Assembly (NCBI RefSeq): GCF_016654015.1
Contig: NZ_JAEPWM010000001.1
Span: 620,001-684,000, forward strand
DNA from: Ramlibacter ginsenosidimutans
GTDB lineage: Bacteria > Pseudomonadota > Gammaproteobacteria > Burkholderiales > Burkholderiaceae_C
Length of the DNA: 64,000 nt
Reading direction: 5' to 3'
Position 1 is the first letter of the stretch. The number at the start of each line of letters is the position of its first letter. Positions 9,293 to 19,016 of this stretch are shown piece by piece. Under the pieces are notes generated by a model. The model was not told the DNA's origin, made no database searches, and saw only the letters and a list, made by a program, of their open reading frames with translations. A program made the position numbers and the translations under genes.

Positions 9293-10108
9293 TCAGGACT
9301 TCTGGCACACCGGGCAGAAATACGTTGCGCGCGCGCCCTGCCGGATCGTCCGGATGGGGGAGCCGCAGACGCGGCACGGCTCGCCGGCCCGGTCGTAGAC
9401 CATGGCTTCCAGCTGGAAGTAGCCCGATTCGCCGTGGGCGTTGGAAAAGTCACGCAAGGTGCTGCCTCCCTTGGCCACCGCTTTCGCAAGTACTTCACGG
9501 ATGGCGGCCTGCAGGCGCGCCGCGCGCGGCCGGCTGATGCGGTTGGCAGCCAGCGTGGGGCGGATGCCCGCGAGGAACAGCGCCTCGGAAGCGTAGATGT
9601 TGCCGACGCCCACCACCAGGTCGCCCGCGAGCAGCACCTGCTTGATCGGCGCCTTGCGCTTCTTCAGCCCCGCGTGGAAGGCATCCAGGTCGAACTGGCT
9701 GGTGAGCGGCTCCACGCCCAGGGCGCCCAGCAGCTTCTGCGCCGCGGGCGCGTCTTCGCTCTCCGCGTAGACGACCGCACCGAAACGGCGCGGGTCGTTC
9801 AGGCGCAGCACGCCGCGGCTCGTGACCAGGTCGAAGTGGTCGTGCACCTGTGCAGCGGGCACCTCCGCGTCGAAACGCAGGCTGCCGGACATGCCCAGGT
9901 GCAGCAGGAGCAGGCCCCGGTCCAGGTCCACCAGCAGGTACTTGCCGCGCCGGCGCACGCCACGCACGGTGCGACCGATCAGCGCCTCCGGGGCCACGCC
10001 CATCGGCCAGCGCAGGGGCTTGCCCACGCGCACCGCTTCGATGCGCGCACCCGCGATCCGTTCGGCAAAACTGAGGCGAGTGACCTCGACTTCGGGTAGT
10101 TCGGGCAT
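9293..10108 (-). CDS. mutM: Formamidopyrimidine-DNA glycosylase MutM (Fpg)
   Basis: A 271-residue bifunctional glycosylase/lyase that excises 8-oxoguanine and formamidopyrimidines. It starts MPELPEVE, so Pro1 (after Met removal) and Glu2 form the active site, with Lys56 in [11 protein letters not shown] as the conserved DNA-contacting Lys. The C-terminal zinc finger has Cys at 245, 248, 265 and 268 (C-X2-C-X16-C-X2-C). The length is normal. It is divergent from the TPR gene at 10253 across 144 bases, which should contain both promoters, and is first in the mutM, GTPase, mutY unit. Confidence 0.97.
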   Translation of the reverse strand: MPELPEVEVTRLSFAERIAGARIEAVRVGKPLRWPMGVAPEALIGRTVRGVRRRGKYLLVDLDRGLLLLHLGMSGSLRFDAEVPAAQVHDHFDLVTSRGVLRLNDPRRFGAVVYAESEDAPAAQKLLGALGVEPLTSQFDLDAFHAGLKKRKAPIKQVLLAGDLVVGVGNIYASEALFLAGIRPTLAANRISRPRAARLQAAIREVLAKAVAKGGSTLRDFSNAHGESGYFQLEAMVYDRAGEPCRVCGSPIRTIRQGARATYFCPVCQKS

Positions 10109-10252
10109 GGACTGGGTTGGCCGCTGGAGGACTCCCGTGCACGAGCGACCCGCGGCACGGAGCTTCATGGGCGCCGGGGACGATTCCCATGCCGCGACCC
10201 TGGTGCAGCGCGGCGCCGGCCTGGGTTCAGGATCGCGGATTATGATGGTTCG

Positions 10253-12007
10253 ATGATGCGATTCCGCCCGGCGGCCCTGGCCGCCGCCCTCTTCGCCGCC
10301 TGCGCCAGCATGGCGCCGGCCCTCGCTCAAACCACCGGCACCGACACCGGCACGACGGTCGCCGCGGCCCCCGCGAACAGCGGACTCGATGCGGAACTCT
10401 TCTACGAGCTGCTGCTGGGCGAACTGAATTCCCGCGGCGCCGACCCCGGCGTCGGCTTCGCGCTGATCCTCGATGCGGCCCGCAAGACCAACGACCCGGC
10501 GCTGTACCAGCGCGCCGTGGAACTCGCCTTCGAAGCGCGCAGCGGCGACGCCGCGCTGCAGGCGGCCCGGGCGTGGAAGCAGGCCTTTCCGCAGTCGCGC
10601 GAGGCGAACCGCTACGTGCTGCAGATCCTGGTCGCACTCAACAAGCTGCCGGAGAGCGTCGAGCCGCTGCGCACCGAGCTGGCCTTGACCGACCCCGGCG
10701 ACCGCCCGGCCGTGATCGCCGCGATCGCCCGCGCCTATGCGCGCGCCGCCGACAAGAAGGAAGCCGCGGCCACGCTGCAGAAGGGCCTCGCCGATTACCT
10801 GGGCAAGCCCGACACCGGCGCTGCAGCATGGAGCGCCGTGGGCCGCCTGCGGCTCGCTGCCGGAGACACCGCGGGCGCGCTCGATGCCGCACGGCGCGGC
10901 CAGGCGGCGAACCCCAAGGCCGAAGGCCCGGTCCTGCTGGCGCTGGAGATCATGGACCCCAAGGTGCCCGAGGCGGAAGCGCTGGTGCGCAACTACCTGC
11001 AGGGCCAGCCGCTGCCGGAGCTGCGCCTGTCCTATGCGCGCGCGTTGCTCGATGCACAGCGCTCGAGCGAAGCATTGCAGCAGCTGGAGGTGGTGACGCG
11101 CGAGCGTCCCGACTTCCCCGAGGCGTGGCTCGCGCAGGGCTCCCTGCAGGTGCAGGACAACCAGCTCGACGCCGCGGAAGCGTCGCTGAAGAAATACCTG
11201 GCGCTCGTGCAGTCGCAGGGCGCCAGTGAGGAACGCAGCCGCGGGATCGCGCAGGCCTACCTGGCGCTGGCGCAGGTCGAGGAGAAGCGGGGCCACTATG
11301 CGCAGGCCAATGCCTGGCTGGACCGCATCGACAGCGCGCAGGACCTGCTGCAGGCGCAGAGCCGGCGCGCGTCCATCCTCGCGCGGCAGGGGAAGATCGA
11401 CGAAGCGCTCAAGCTGATCCGCGCCGTGCCCGAGCGTTCGCCCGCGGACGCGCGGCTCAAGGGACTGGCCGAAGTGCAGCTGCTGCGGGACAACAAGCAG
11501 TACCAGGCCGCCTATGACGTGCTCGGGCAGATGGTCGCGAAGGATCCCGCCGATCCCGACCTGCTGTACGACCAGGCGATGCTGGCCGAGAAGATGGGCC
11601 ACTTCGACGACATGGAGAAACTGCTGCGCGAGCTGATGGTGAAGAAGCCCGACTACCAGCACGCGTACAACGCGCTGGGCTACTCGCTGGCCGAGCGCAA
11701 CGTGCGGCTGCCCGAGGCCAAGCAGCTGATCGAGAAGGCGCTGCAGTTCTCGCCGGGCGATCCCTTCATCAGCGACAGCCTGGCGTGGGTCGAGTACCGC
11801 ATGGGCAACAAGGCCGACGCGCTGCGCATCCTGCAGGCGGCGTACAAGGAGCGGCCCGATCCCGAGATCGCGGCCCACCTGGGCGAAGTGCTGTGGAGCC
11901 TGGGCCAGCGCGACCAGGCGCAGGCCGTGTGGCGCGAAGGCCTGCTGCAAAGCCCCGACAACGAAACCTTGCAGGAGACGCTCAAGCGCCTGCAGGTGAA
12001 GCCATGA
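10253..12007 (+). CDS. Exported tetratricopeptide-repeat protein
   Basis: A 584-residue protein with a signal peptide (Arg-rich start, Ala-rich core, likely cleavage after APALA near residue 26). The remainder is helical and rich in Ala, Leu and Glu. TPR-like units are clear (for example [20 protein letters not shown] near 285 and [20 protein letters not shown] near 465-485), with more, weaker units in between. TPR arrays bind partner proteins; a periplasmic or outer-membrane scaffold role fits the signal peptide and the neighbouring lolB, whose product inserts lipoproteins into the outer membrane. The start could equally be the second Met. It ends inside the linker repeat that leads to lolB, so the two are probably translated from one transcript. 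Confidence 0.85.
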   Translation: MMRFRPAALAAALFAACASMAPALAQTTGTDTGTTVAAAPANSGLDAELFYELLLGELNSRGADPGVGFALILDAARKTNDPALYQRAVELAFEARSGDAALQAARAWKQAFPQSREANRYVLQILVALNKLPESVEPLRTELALTDPGDRPAVIAAIARAYARAADKKEAAATLQKGLADYLGKPDTGAAAWSAVGRLRLAAGDTAGALDAARRGQAANPKAEGPVLLALEIMDPKVPEAEALVRNYLQGQPLPELRLSYARALLDAQRSSEALQQLEVVTRERPDFPEAWLAQGSLQVQDNQLDAAEASLKKYLALVQSQGASEERSRGIAQAYLALAQVEEKRGHYAQANAWLDRIDSAQDLLQAQSRRASILARQGKIDEALKLIRAVPERSPADARLKGLAEVQLLRDNKQYQAAYDVLGQMVAKDPADPDLLYDQAMLAEKMGHFDDMEKLLRELMVKKPDYQHAYNALGYSLAERNVRLPEAKQLIEKALQFSPGDPFISDSLAWVEYRMGNKADALRILQAAYKERPDPEIAAHLGEVLWSLGQRDQAQAVWREGLLQSPDNETLQETLKRLQVKP

Positions 12008-12122
12008 GCCCGCCGGGCCGCCCCAAGGGCGAATACCGCAGTGCGCAGCACGAAGGTGCCTCAGTGACCCGCCGGGCCGCCCCAAGGCGAATCCCGCAGT
12101 CCGCAGGACGGAGGGTAATCCC
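12005..12122 (+). repeat. Stop-to-start linker repeats C2 and C3 in tandem (TPR gene to lolB)
   Basis: Two head-to-tail copies of the unit seen at 7218-7276. C2 (12005-12062) starts with the TGA stop codon of the TPR gene. C3 (12065-12122) also starts with TGA and ends GGAGGGTAATCCC before the GTG of lolB. Shared blocks are CGCCGGGCCGCCCCAAG, then GCGAAT-CCGCAGT-CGCAG, then the A/G-rich ribosome site. Short open frames such as [18 protein letters not shown] come from the repeat. Confidence 0.88.
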
Positions 12123-12614
12123 GTGACTGCGCGTGCGCTGGCGCGATGGGGCGCGACGGCGGCTTGCGCCCTGCTGCTGGCCGCGTGCGCGACGCCACCC
12201 ACCGTCGCCCCTGCCGGCGTCCAGCAGTGGAACGGGCGGCTCGCGCTGAACGTGGAGGGCGAGGCCAGTCGCTCCTTCTCCGCGGGCTTCGAACTCAAGG
12301 GCGCGCCCGAGCAAGGGGAGCTGACCCTGTTCAATCCGCTGGGCGGCACGCTCGCCGTGCTGGATTGGGCGCCGGGCACCGCCACGCTGCGGGCCGAGGG
12401 CAAGACCCGCGCGTTCGGCTCGCTGGATGAACTCGCGCAGCAAGCCACCGGTGCGCCGCTGCCCGTGGCCTCGCTGTTCGACTGGCTGCAGGGCAAGGCC
12501 ACGGCCGTCGCCGGCTGGCAGGCCGACGTGAGCCAGGTCCGCGAGGGCCGGCTGCACGCGCGCCGCACGGACCCCCCACCGCTGGCCGACCTGCGCCTGG
12601 TGTTCGAACGTTAA
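12123..12614 (+). CDS. lolB: Outer-membrane lipoprotein LolB
   Basis: A 163-residue lipoprotein that receives lipoproteins from LolA and inserts them into the outer membrane. The signal peptide ends in LLAAC with the lipidated Cys at residue 22. [25 protein letters not shown] and [16 protein letters not shown] match the half-barrel strands of LolB. The GTG start is set by GGAGG 8 bases upstream within repeat unit C3. ispE follows after 3 bases, the usual lolB-ispE arrangement in proteobacteria. Confidence 0.92.
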   Translation: MTARALARWGATAACALLLAACATPPTVAPAGVQQWNGRLALNVEGEASRSFSAGFELKGAPEQGELTLFNPLGGTLAVLDWAPGTATLRAEGKTRAFGSLDELAQQATGAPLPVASLFDWLQGKATAVAGWQADVSQVREGRLHARRTDPPPLADLRLVFER

Positions 12615-12617
12615 ACG

Positions 12618-13484
12618 ATGCGTTCGCTGCACGACATCCCCGCGCCCGCCAAGCTCAACCTCTTCCTGCACATCACCGGCCGGCGCGCGGACGGCTACCA
12701 CTTGCTGCAGTCGGTGTTCATGCTGCTGGACTGGCATGACACGCTGCATTTCGAACGCCGCCCGGGCGGCCGACTCTCGCGCGAGGACCTGGGCGCCGCC
12801 CTGCCCGCCGACGACCTGGTGCTGCGTGCCGCGCGCGCGCTGCAGCAGGCGACCGGTACGCGCGACGGAGCCCACATCCAGGTCGACAAGCGCTTGCCCG
12901 CCGAGGCCGGCATGGGCGGCGGCTCTTCGGATGCCGCGAGCTGCCTGCTTGCCCTCAACCGGTTGTGGCAGCTCGGGCTGGCCCTGCCGCAACTGGAGCG
13001 CATCGGGCTCACGCTCGGCGCCGACGTGCCCTTCTTCCTGCGCGGGCGCAACGCCTGGGTCGAAGGCGTGGGCGAGCGCATCACGCCGGTGGAGCTTCCG
13101 GCAGGACGCTTCGCGGTGGTCAAGCCGCCCCGCGGCCTGGCCACCCGGGACATCTTCAACCACCCCGGCCTGAAACGGGACAGCGACAGTGCTACAATCT
13201 CGGGCTTTGCTGCAGACCCCTGGGGTTTCGGTCACAACGACCTGGAACCCGTGGCCCGGCAGCTTTGCCCCGAAGTGGGCGAGGCGTGTCAATGGCTGGG
13301 TTCGCAGGGCTTGCAGGCCCGCATGACGGGCTCGGGCAGCGCGGTCTTCGCGCTGCTGTCGCCGGGACAGTCCCTGGGGCAGGCTCCGGCGCACTGGGCT
13401 GGTTCTGGCTGGGTGGTGCGGGAGTGCAGCAAGATGGAGGTCCATCCCCTGGTGGGTTGGGCAGCCAGCGACGATTCGGTTTGA
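12618..13484 (+). CDS. ispE: 4-(cytidine 5'-diphospho)-2-C-methyl-D-erythritol kinase IspE
   Basis: A 288-residue GHMP kinase of the MEP isoprenoid pathway that phosphorylates CDP-methylerythritol. It has PAPAKLNLFLHI at the start (with catalytic Lys12), the ATP-binding loop GMGGGSSDAAS at residues 98-108 and the conserved GADVPFFL near 135, which holds the catalytic Asp. A third GHMP motif, MTGSGSAVFAL, lies near residue 236. The length is as expected. It follows lolB by 3 bases and precedes tRNA-Gln and prs. Confidence 0.97.
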   Translation: MRSLHDIPAPAKLNLFLHITGRRADGYHLLQSVFMLLDWHDTLHFERRPGGRLSREDLGAALPADDLVLRAARALQQATGTRDGAHIQVDKRLPAEAGMGGGSSDAASCLLALNRLWQLGLALPQLERIGLTLGADVPFFLRGRNAWVEGVGERITPVELPAGRFAVVKPPRGLATRDIFNHPGLKRDSDSATISGFAADPWGFGHNDLEPVARQLCPEVGEACQWLGSQGLQARMTGSGSAVFALLSPGQSLGQAPAHWAGSGWVVRECSKMEVHPLVGWAASDDSV

Positions 13485-13510
13485 GGCTGTTCGCAGCGTC
13501 AGACCCGTGT

Positions 13511-13587
13511 AGGGGAGTCGCCAAGTTGGTTAAGGCACTGGATTTTGATTCCAGCATGCGAGGGTTCGAGTCCTTCCTCCCCTGCCA
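13511..13587 (+). tRNA. tRNA-Gln (anticodon TTG)
   Basis: A 77-base cloverleaf with a 7-bp acceptor stem (AGGGGAG with CTCCCCT), TTG in the anticodon loop (GATTTTGATTC), a TTCGAGT T-loop, discriminator G and encoded CCA. It sits between ispE and prs. Confidence 0.97.
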
Positions 13588-13670
13588 AACCGTTTCGTTT
13601 GTCGTTGCGGGACAGATCACGCCGAAGCTGCTCTGTCCCCGACCGATCAGGAAGATCACGTCCTTTCCTC

Positions 13671-14648
13671 ATGCAGGCTGCTCCCACCCCTGACTTCATG
13701 GTTTTCACCGGCAATGCCAACCCGGCATTGGCGGCAGAGATCGCGCACCACCTGGGCATCTCGCTCGGCGCGGCCTCGGTCAGCCGTTTCTCCGACGGCG
13801 AGGTGACCGTGGAGATCAACACCAACGTGCGGGCGCGGGACGTGTTCGTGGTGCAGTCGACCTGCGCCCCGACCAACGAGAACCTGATGGAGCTGCTGAT
13901 CATGGTCGATGCGCTCAAGCGCGCCTCGGCCGAACGGATCACGGCGGTCATCCCCTACTTCGGCTACGCCCGCCAGGACCGCCGCCCGCGCTCGACGCGC
14001 GTGCCGATCTCGGCCAAGGTGGTGGCCAACCTGCTGGAAACGGTGGGCGTGCAGCGCGTGCTGACCATGGACCTGCACGCGGACCAGATCCAGGGCTTCT
14101 TCGACATCCCGGTCGACAACATCTATGCGTCGCCGGTGCTGCTGGGCGACCTGCGCCAGAAGAACTACGACAACCTGATCGTGGTATCGCCCGACGTCGG
14201 CGGCGTCGTGCGCGCACGCGCGCTCGCCAAGCAGCTGAACACCGACCTTGCGATCATCGACAAGCGCCGCCCGAAGGCGAACGTCTCGGAAGTCATGCAC
14301 GTGATCGGCGACATCGACGGCCGCAACTGCGTGATCATGGACGACATGATCGACACGGCCGGCACGCTGGTGAAGGCGGCCGAGGTGCTGAAGGAGCGCG
14401 GCGCAAAGCACGTCTATGCGTACTGCACGCACCCGATCTTCTCGGGTCCCGCCATCGACCGGCTGTCCAAGGGCGGCGCCCTGGACGAGGTGGTGGTGAC
14501 CAATACGATCCCGCTGTCGGATGCGGCACGCGCCTGCGCCAAGATCCGCCAGCTGTCCGTCGGCCCCCTGATCGCTGAAACCATCCAGCGCATCGCCAAG
14601 GGCGAGTCGGTGATGAGTCTGTTCTCGGACCAGGTCAACCTGTTCTGA
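13671..14648 (+). CDS. prs: Ribose-phosphate pyrophosphokinase (PRPP synthetase)
   Basis: A 325-residue enzyme making PRPP from ribose 5-phosphate and ATP for nucleotide, His and Trp synthesis. [14 protein letters not shown] opens the fold, [10 protein letters not shown] and [10 protein letters not shown] are the ATP-loop signatures, [17 protein letters not shown] follows near 178, and the PRPP loop [12 protein letters not shown] is at about 221-232. ATG at 13671 gives a 9-residue extension before MVFTGNANP; the internal ATG at 13698 would give 316 residues, closer to the E. coli length, so the start is uncertain. It follows tRNA-Gln and is followed by two hairpins and rplY. Confidence 0.95.
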   Translation: MQAAPTPDFMVFTGNANPALAAEIAHHLGISLGAASVSRFSDGEVTVEINTNVRARDVFVVQSTCAPTNENLMELLIMVDALKRASAERITAVIPYFGYARQDRRPRSTRVPISAKVVANLLETVGVQRVLTMDLHADQIQGFFDIPVDNIYASPVLLGDLRQKNYDNLIVVSPDVGGVVRARALAKQLNTDLAIIDKRRPKANVSEVMHVIGDIDGRNCVIMDDMIDTAGTLVKAAEVLKERGAKHVYAYCTHPIFSGPAIDRLSKGGALDEVVVTNTIPLSDAARACAKIRQLSVGPLIAETIQRIAKGESVMSLFSDQVNLF

Positions 14649-14654
14649 GACCTT

Positions 14655-14689
14655 CACTTTGAAAAGTCGCTGCGCGACTTTTCAAAGTG
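14655..14689. terminator. Perfect 16-bp hairpin after prs
   Basis: CACTTTGAAAAGTCGC and GCGACTTTTCAAAGTG form a perfect 16-bp stem with a TGC loop, 7 bases after the prs stop codon. There is no T-run after the stem, so intrinsic termination is uncertain. It may act in 3'-end protection. Confidence 0.5.
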
Positions 14690-14773
14690 GCCTGATCAGT
14701 GCGGACAGGCCCGGCAAAGCCGGATCCTGCCCGCAAGTGAAATCGCGCTGCATGTTATTGCGCGCGACTTGGA

Positions 14774-14797
14774 GGACGGCCGAAGGCCGTCCATTTT
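14774..14797 (+). terminator. Hairpin with short T-run in the rplY leader
   Basis: GGACGGCC / GGCCGTCC with a GAA loop is followed by ATTTTG. It lies 49 bases before the rplY start. It may end readthrough from prs, or act as a leader attenuator for the ribosomal protein gene. Confidence 0.45.
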
Positions 14798-14845
14798 GTA
14801 ATGGGATCGCGCTGGTCGCGGTGCATCCCTGATTGGAGAATGTTC

Positions 14846-15550
14846 ATGAAATTCGTCGCTTTCGAGCGCAAGGCGGAAGGTACGGGTGCGAGCCGCCGTC
14901 TCCGCAATATCGGCAAGACCCCCGGCATCGTCTATGGCGGCTCCGGCCAGCCGCAACTGATCGAGCTCGATCACAACGCGCTGTGGCACGCCCTGAAGAA
15001 GGAAGCCTTCCACTCGTCCATCCTGGACATGGAGCTCGCCGGCAACACCGCCAAGGTGCTGCTGCGTGACGTGCAGTACCACCCGTACCGCCAGCAGGTG
15101 CAGCACATCGACTTCCAGCGGGTCGAGGCCAACACCCGCCTGCACATGAAGGTGCCGGTGCACTACAAGAACGCCGAGGAATCGGAAGCCGTGAAGCTGG
15201 AGCACTGCCTGGTGAACCCGGTCGTGACCGAACTGGACATCTCCTGCCTGCCGGCCGACCTGCCCGAGTTCATCGAGATCGACCTGTCCGGCCTGAAGAA
15301 GGGCACGTCGCTGCACCTGAACGACATCACGCTGCCCAAGGGCGTGAAGGCCGTCACGCACGGCAAGCCGAACCCGGTGCTGGTCTCCGTCGTGGTCGCC
15401 GCCGCTGAAGAATCCGCCGCGGACGCCGCTGCGGGCGCCGAAACCGCTGCTGCCGCACCGGCGGCCGACGCCAAGGCCGCGCCCGCTGCCAAGGGTGGCA
15501 AGGAAGCCGCTGCCAAGCCGGCAGCCAAGGCCCCCGCTGCCAAGAAGTAA
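14846..15550 (+). CDS. rplY: Ribosomal protein bL25, long Ctc form
   Basis: A 234-residue protein that binds 5S rRNA in the large subunit. Residues 1-90 form the L25 domain ([47 protein letters not shown]). The next 90 or so are the TL5/Ctc C-terminal beta domain ([33 protein letters not shown]). The last 50 residues are a low-complexity Ala/Lys/Pro tail, common in betaproteobacterial Ctc. The start is set by TTGGAGAA upstream of the ATG. A strong terminator follows 36 bases after the stop codon. Confidence 0.96.
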   Translation: MKFVAFERKAEGTGASRRLRNIGKTPGIVYGGSGQPQLIELDHNALWHALKKEAFHSSILDMELAGNTAKVLLRDVQYHPYRQQVQHIDFQRVEANTRLHMKVPVHYKNAEESEAVKLEHCLVNPVVTELDISCLPADLPEFIEIDLSGLKKGTSLHLNDITLPKGVKAVTHGKPNPVLVSVVVAAAEESAADAAAGAETAAAAPAADAKAAPAAKGGKEAAAKPAAKAPAAKK

Positions 15551-15586
15551 GCATCGCCTTCCCTGCGCGAGCGGGGACGTCGACGG

Positions 15587-15610
15587 AAAGCCCGCGCAAG
15601 CGGGCTTTTT
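15587..15610 (+). terminator. Intrinsic terminator of rplY
   Basis: AAGCCCGC / GCGGGCTT stem with a GCAA loop and a run of five T at the end, 36 bases after the rplY stop codon. It separates rplY from pth. Confidence 0.85.
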
Positions 15611-15680
15611 CGCATCCGGCCCGCGACAATAGTTCCATCGCCGCGCCGCGCAGCGCGGCCTAACCTGAGAGCCGTGAACC

Positions 15681-16295
15681 ATGATCAAGCTGTTCGTCGG
15701 GCTGGGCAACCCCGGACCCGAGTACGAAGCCACCCGCCACAACGCCGGTTTCTGGTGGGTGGACGAGCTTGCGCGCGACCTGAAGGTGAACCTGGTGCAC
15801 GACCGCGGCTACCACGGGCTGGTCGCCCGCGCCAACGTGCATGGCCACACGGTGTGGTTGCTGGAGCCGCAGACCTTCATGAACGTGTCGGGCAAGTCGG
15901 TGGCGGCGCTGGCGCGCTTCTACAAGATCGCGCCGGAGGAGATCCTCGTGGTGCACGACGAACTGGACGTGGTCCCCGGCCAGGCCAAGCTCAAGTTCGG
16001 CGGCAGCCACGCGGGCCACAACGGGCTGCGCGACATCCACGCGCAACTGGGCACGGGCGACTACTGGCGGCTGCGCATCGGCATCGGCCACCCCGGCGTG
16101 AAGTCCGAGGTGGTGAACTGGGTGCTGAAGAAGCCCTCGCCCGAGCAGCGCACCGCCATCGAGGAATGCGTGACACGCACGCTCAAGGCGGTGCCCGCGA
16201 TGCTCGCCGGCGAAATGGACAAGGCCACGCTGATCGTCCACACGCACAAGGCGCCCCGGCCCAAGCCACCGCGGCCCGAGCCCGACCCCACCTGA
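15681..16295 (+). CDS. pth: Peptidyl-tRNA hydrolase
   Basis: A 204-residue cytoplasmic enzyme that frees tRNA from dropped-off peptidyl-tRNA. [20 protein letters not shown] opens the protein, with catalytic His20 and Asn21. [10 protein letters not shown] near 65-74 and VVHDELDV near 92-99 carry the other conserved Asn and Asp, and [13 protein letters not shown] follows. The C-terminus ends in a basic/Pro tail. The start ATG gives the exact family N-terminus. It follows rplY in the usual bacterial order but behind a terminator, so it probably has its own promoter in the 70-base gap. Confidence 0.97.
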   Translation: MIKLFVGLGNPGPEYEATRHNAGFWWVDELARDLKVNLVHDRGYHGLVARANVHGHTVWLLEPQTFMNVSGKSVAALARFYKIAPEEILVVHDELDVVPGQAKLKFGGSHAGHNGLRDIHAQLGTGDYWRLRIGIGHPGVKSEVVNWVLKKPSPEQRTAIEECVTRTLKAVPAMLAGEMDKATLIVHTHKAPRPKPPRPEPDPT

Positions 16296-16314
16296 ACTCC
16301 GCGAGGAGGAGACG

Positions 16315-16700
16315 ATGCCCCTGAAGACACCCCTCCTCCTGGTCCTGGCCCTCGCCGGCGCCGCGGCGTCCGCGCAGACCGTCTACCGCTGCGGCAACAG
16401 CTACGGCACCAAGCCCTGTTCGGGCGGCGCCACGCTGGACGTCAGCGATCCGCAGCGGCCCGCCGATGCGGCCCCCGCGCGAACCAGGCCCGCCAGGAAG
16501 ACTGGAAGCGCGCCGAGGCCATGGAGAAAGCACGCCTGGCGCAGGAGAAGAACGCGCCCAAGGCCCTCGTGATCGGCCCGCAGGAGCCGCCGGCCAAACC
16601 CGAGCCCAAGAAGCACGCCAAGACGGACAAGAAGCACAAGAAAGGCGAGCCGCAGGACCCGGACGTGTTCACCGCGAAGGCTCCGGCCGCGAAGAAGTAG
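16315..16700 (+). pseudogene. DUF4124-type exported protein with a -1 frameshift
   Basis: The first 52 codons encode a signal peptide (cleavage after ASA, residue 20) and a short Cys-containing domain (VYRCGNSYGTKPC) typical of DUF4124 proteins. At the C5 run at 16472-16476 the coding sense moves to another frame, which continues as a charged Lys/Glu/Pro-rich tail (for example QARQEDWKRAEAMEKARLAQ) to TAG at 16698-16700. One base missing from the C run would restore a single frame of about 128 residues. As written the first frame goes on with Arg-rich, unlikely sequence to 16572. This may be a real mutation or a sequencing error in the homopolymer. Function is unknown. It lies 19 bases after pth. 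Confidence 0.75.
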
Positions 16701-16732
16701 CCGGTAGGCAGCCTCGGATCGATCGAAGAATT

Positions 16733-16831
16733 GAACGCAGAGGACGCAGAGATAGCGCAGAGGACGCAGAAAAAACCTTCTTAGTCTTCTCTGCGTCCTC
16801 TGCGTAACCTTTGCGTCCTCTGCGTTCTCCT
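16733..16831. repeat. ACGCAGAG-rich inverted repeat, copy 2
   Basis: The longest copy (99 bases) of the family at 6010-6096 and 26050-26131. The left arm has three ACGCAGAG-type units, the right arm four CTCTGCGT-type units, with a central CCTTCTTAGTCTTC. It lies between the frameshifted DUF4124 gene and the convergent ferredoxin gene. Confidence 0.85.
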
Positions 16832-16883
16832 GACCGATCGGCCCCTCGACAAGAGCCCGGCCCCTCGACAGGAATCCGGCCCC

Positions 16884-18132
<1,249 letters not shown>

Positions 18133-18136
<4 letters not shown>

Positions 18137-19011
18137 GCGCAGTTCTCGACACCGCCCCGCTCGCCCCGCTGCAGGCCCACGGCTTCTGGCGGCGCGCCCG
18201 CCGCAACCCGAGCTTCATGGTCGGTCTGGTCCTGAGCGTGCTGCTGGTGTTGGCGGCGGGCCTGTCCTTCGTGTGGACGCCCTTCAACCCGTACGAAGTG
18301 GACATGGCGCTGAAGCTGCGCGCGCCCGATGCGCAGCACTGGCTGGGCACCGATCCCTATGGACGCGACGTCGTGTCGCAGCTGCTGGTGGGCGCGCGCG
18401 CCTCGATCGTGGTCGGCGTGGTCGCCGTGGGCATCGGACTGGTGATCGGGACGGCCTTCGGCCTGCTCGCCTCCGCGCGCCGGGGCTGGGTGGAGGAGCT
18501 GATCATGCGGGTGTCGGACTTCGCGTTCGCCTTCCCCGCCATCCTCTCCGCGATCATGATGACGGCCGTGTTCGGCCCGGGCATGGTCAACGCGATCATC
18601 GCGATCGGGATCTACAACATCCCGACGTTCGCCCGCATCACGCGCGCCTCGGCCAACGCGGTGTGGGGCCGCGAGTACGTGCTGGCCGCGCGCGCCTGCG
18701 GCAAGGGCCGCGTGAGCATCACGCTGGAGCACGTGCTGCCCAACATCCTGTCGGTGCTGATCGTGCAGGCGACCATCCGCTTCGCCATCGCCATCCTCGC
18801 CGAGGCGGCCCTGTCCTACCTGGGCCTGGGCACGCAACCGCCGCAGCCCTCCTGGGGGCGGATGCTGAGCGAGGCGCAGACCCTGATGTTCCAGGCGCCG
18901 CTGCTCGCGGTCTTCCCGGGCGTCGCCATCGCGCTCGCGGTGATGGGCCTCAACCTCCTCGGCGACGGGCTGCGCGACCTGTTCGATCCGCGCCTCGCGC
19001 GCAAGCGCTGA
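18133..19011 (+). CDS. Peptide ABC transporter permease, DppC type
   Basis: A 292-residue inner-membrane permease, partner of the gene before. HWLGTDPYGRDVVSQLLVGA near 72-92 is the conserved DppC/OppC stretch. The EAA loop YVLAARACGKGRVSITLEHV is near 180-200, and the C-terminus has NLLGDGLRDLFDPRL. It has about six membrane segments. It overlaps DppB by 4 bases and is 5 bases from the ATPase gene, so translation is coupled. Confidence 0.93.
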
Positions 19012-19016
19012 CCGCC

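Noticed and set aside
12004-12122. Small proteins such as [18 protein letters not shown] between the TPR gene and lolB
   Set aside because: These are readings of the linker repeat, which recurs at other places in other frames.
2447-12568. Very long open frames (up to about 1,090 codons) on the strand opposite nadK, recN, the GTPase, mutM and the TPR gene
   Set aside because: They are Arg/His/Gly/Ala-rich, follow the codon phase of real genes on the other strand and show no family motif. Such shadows are expected in GC-rich DNA.
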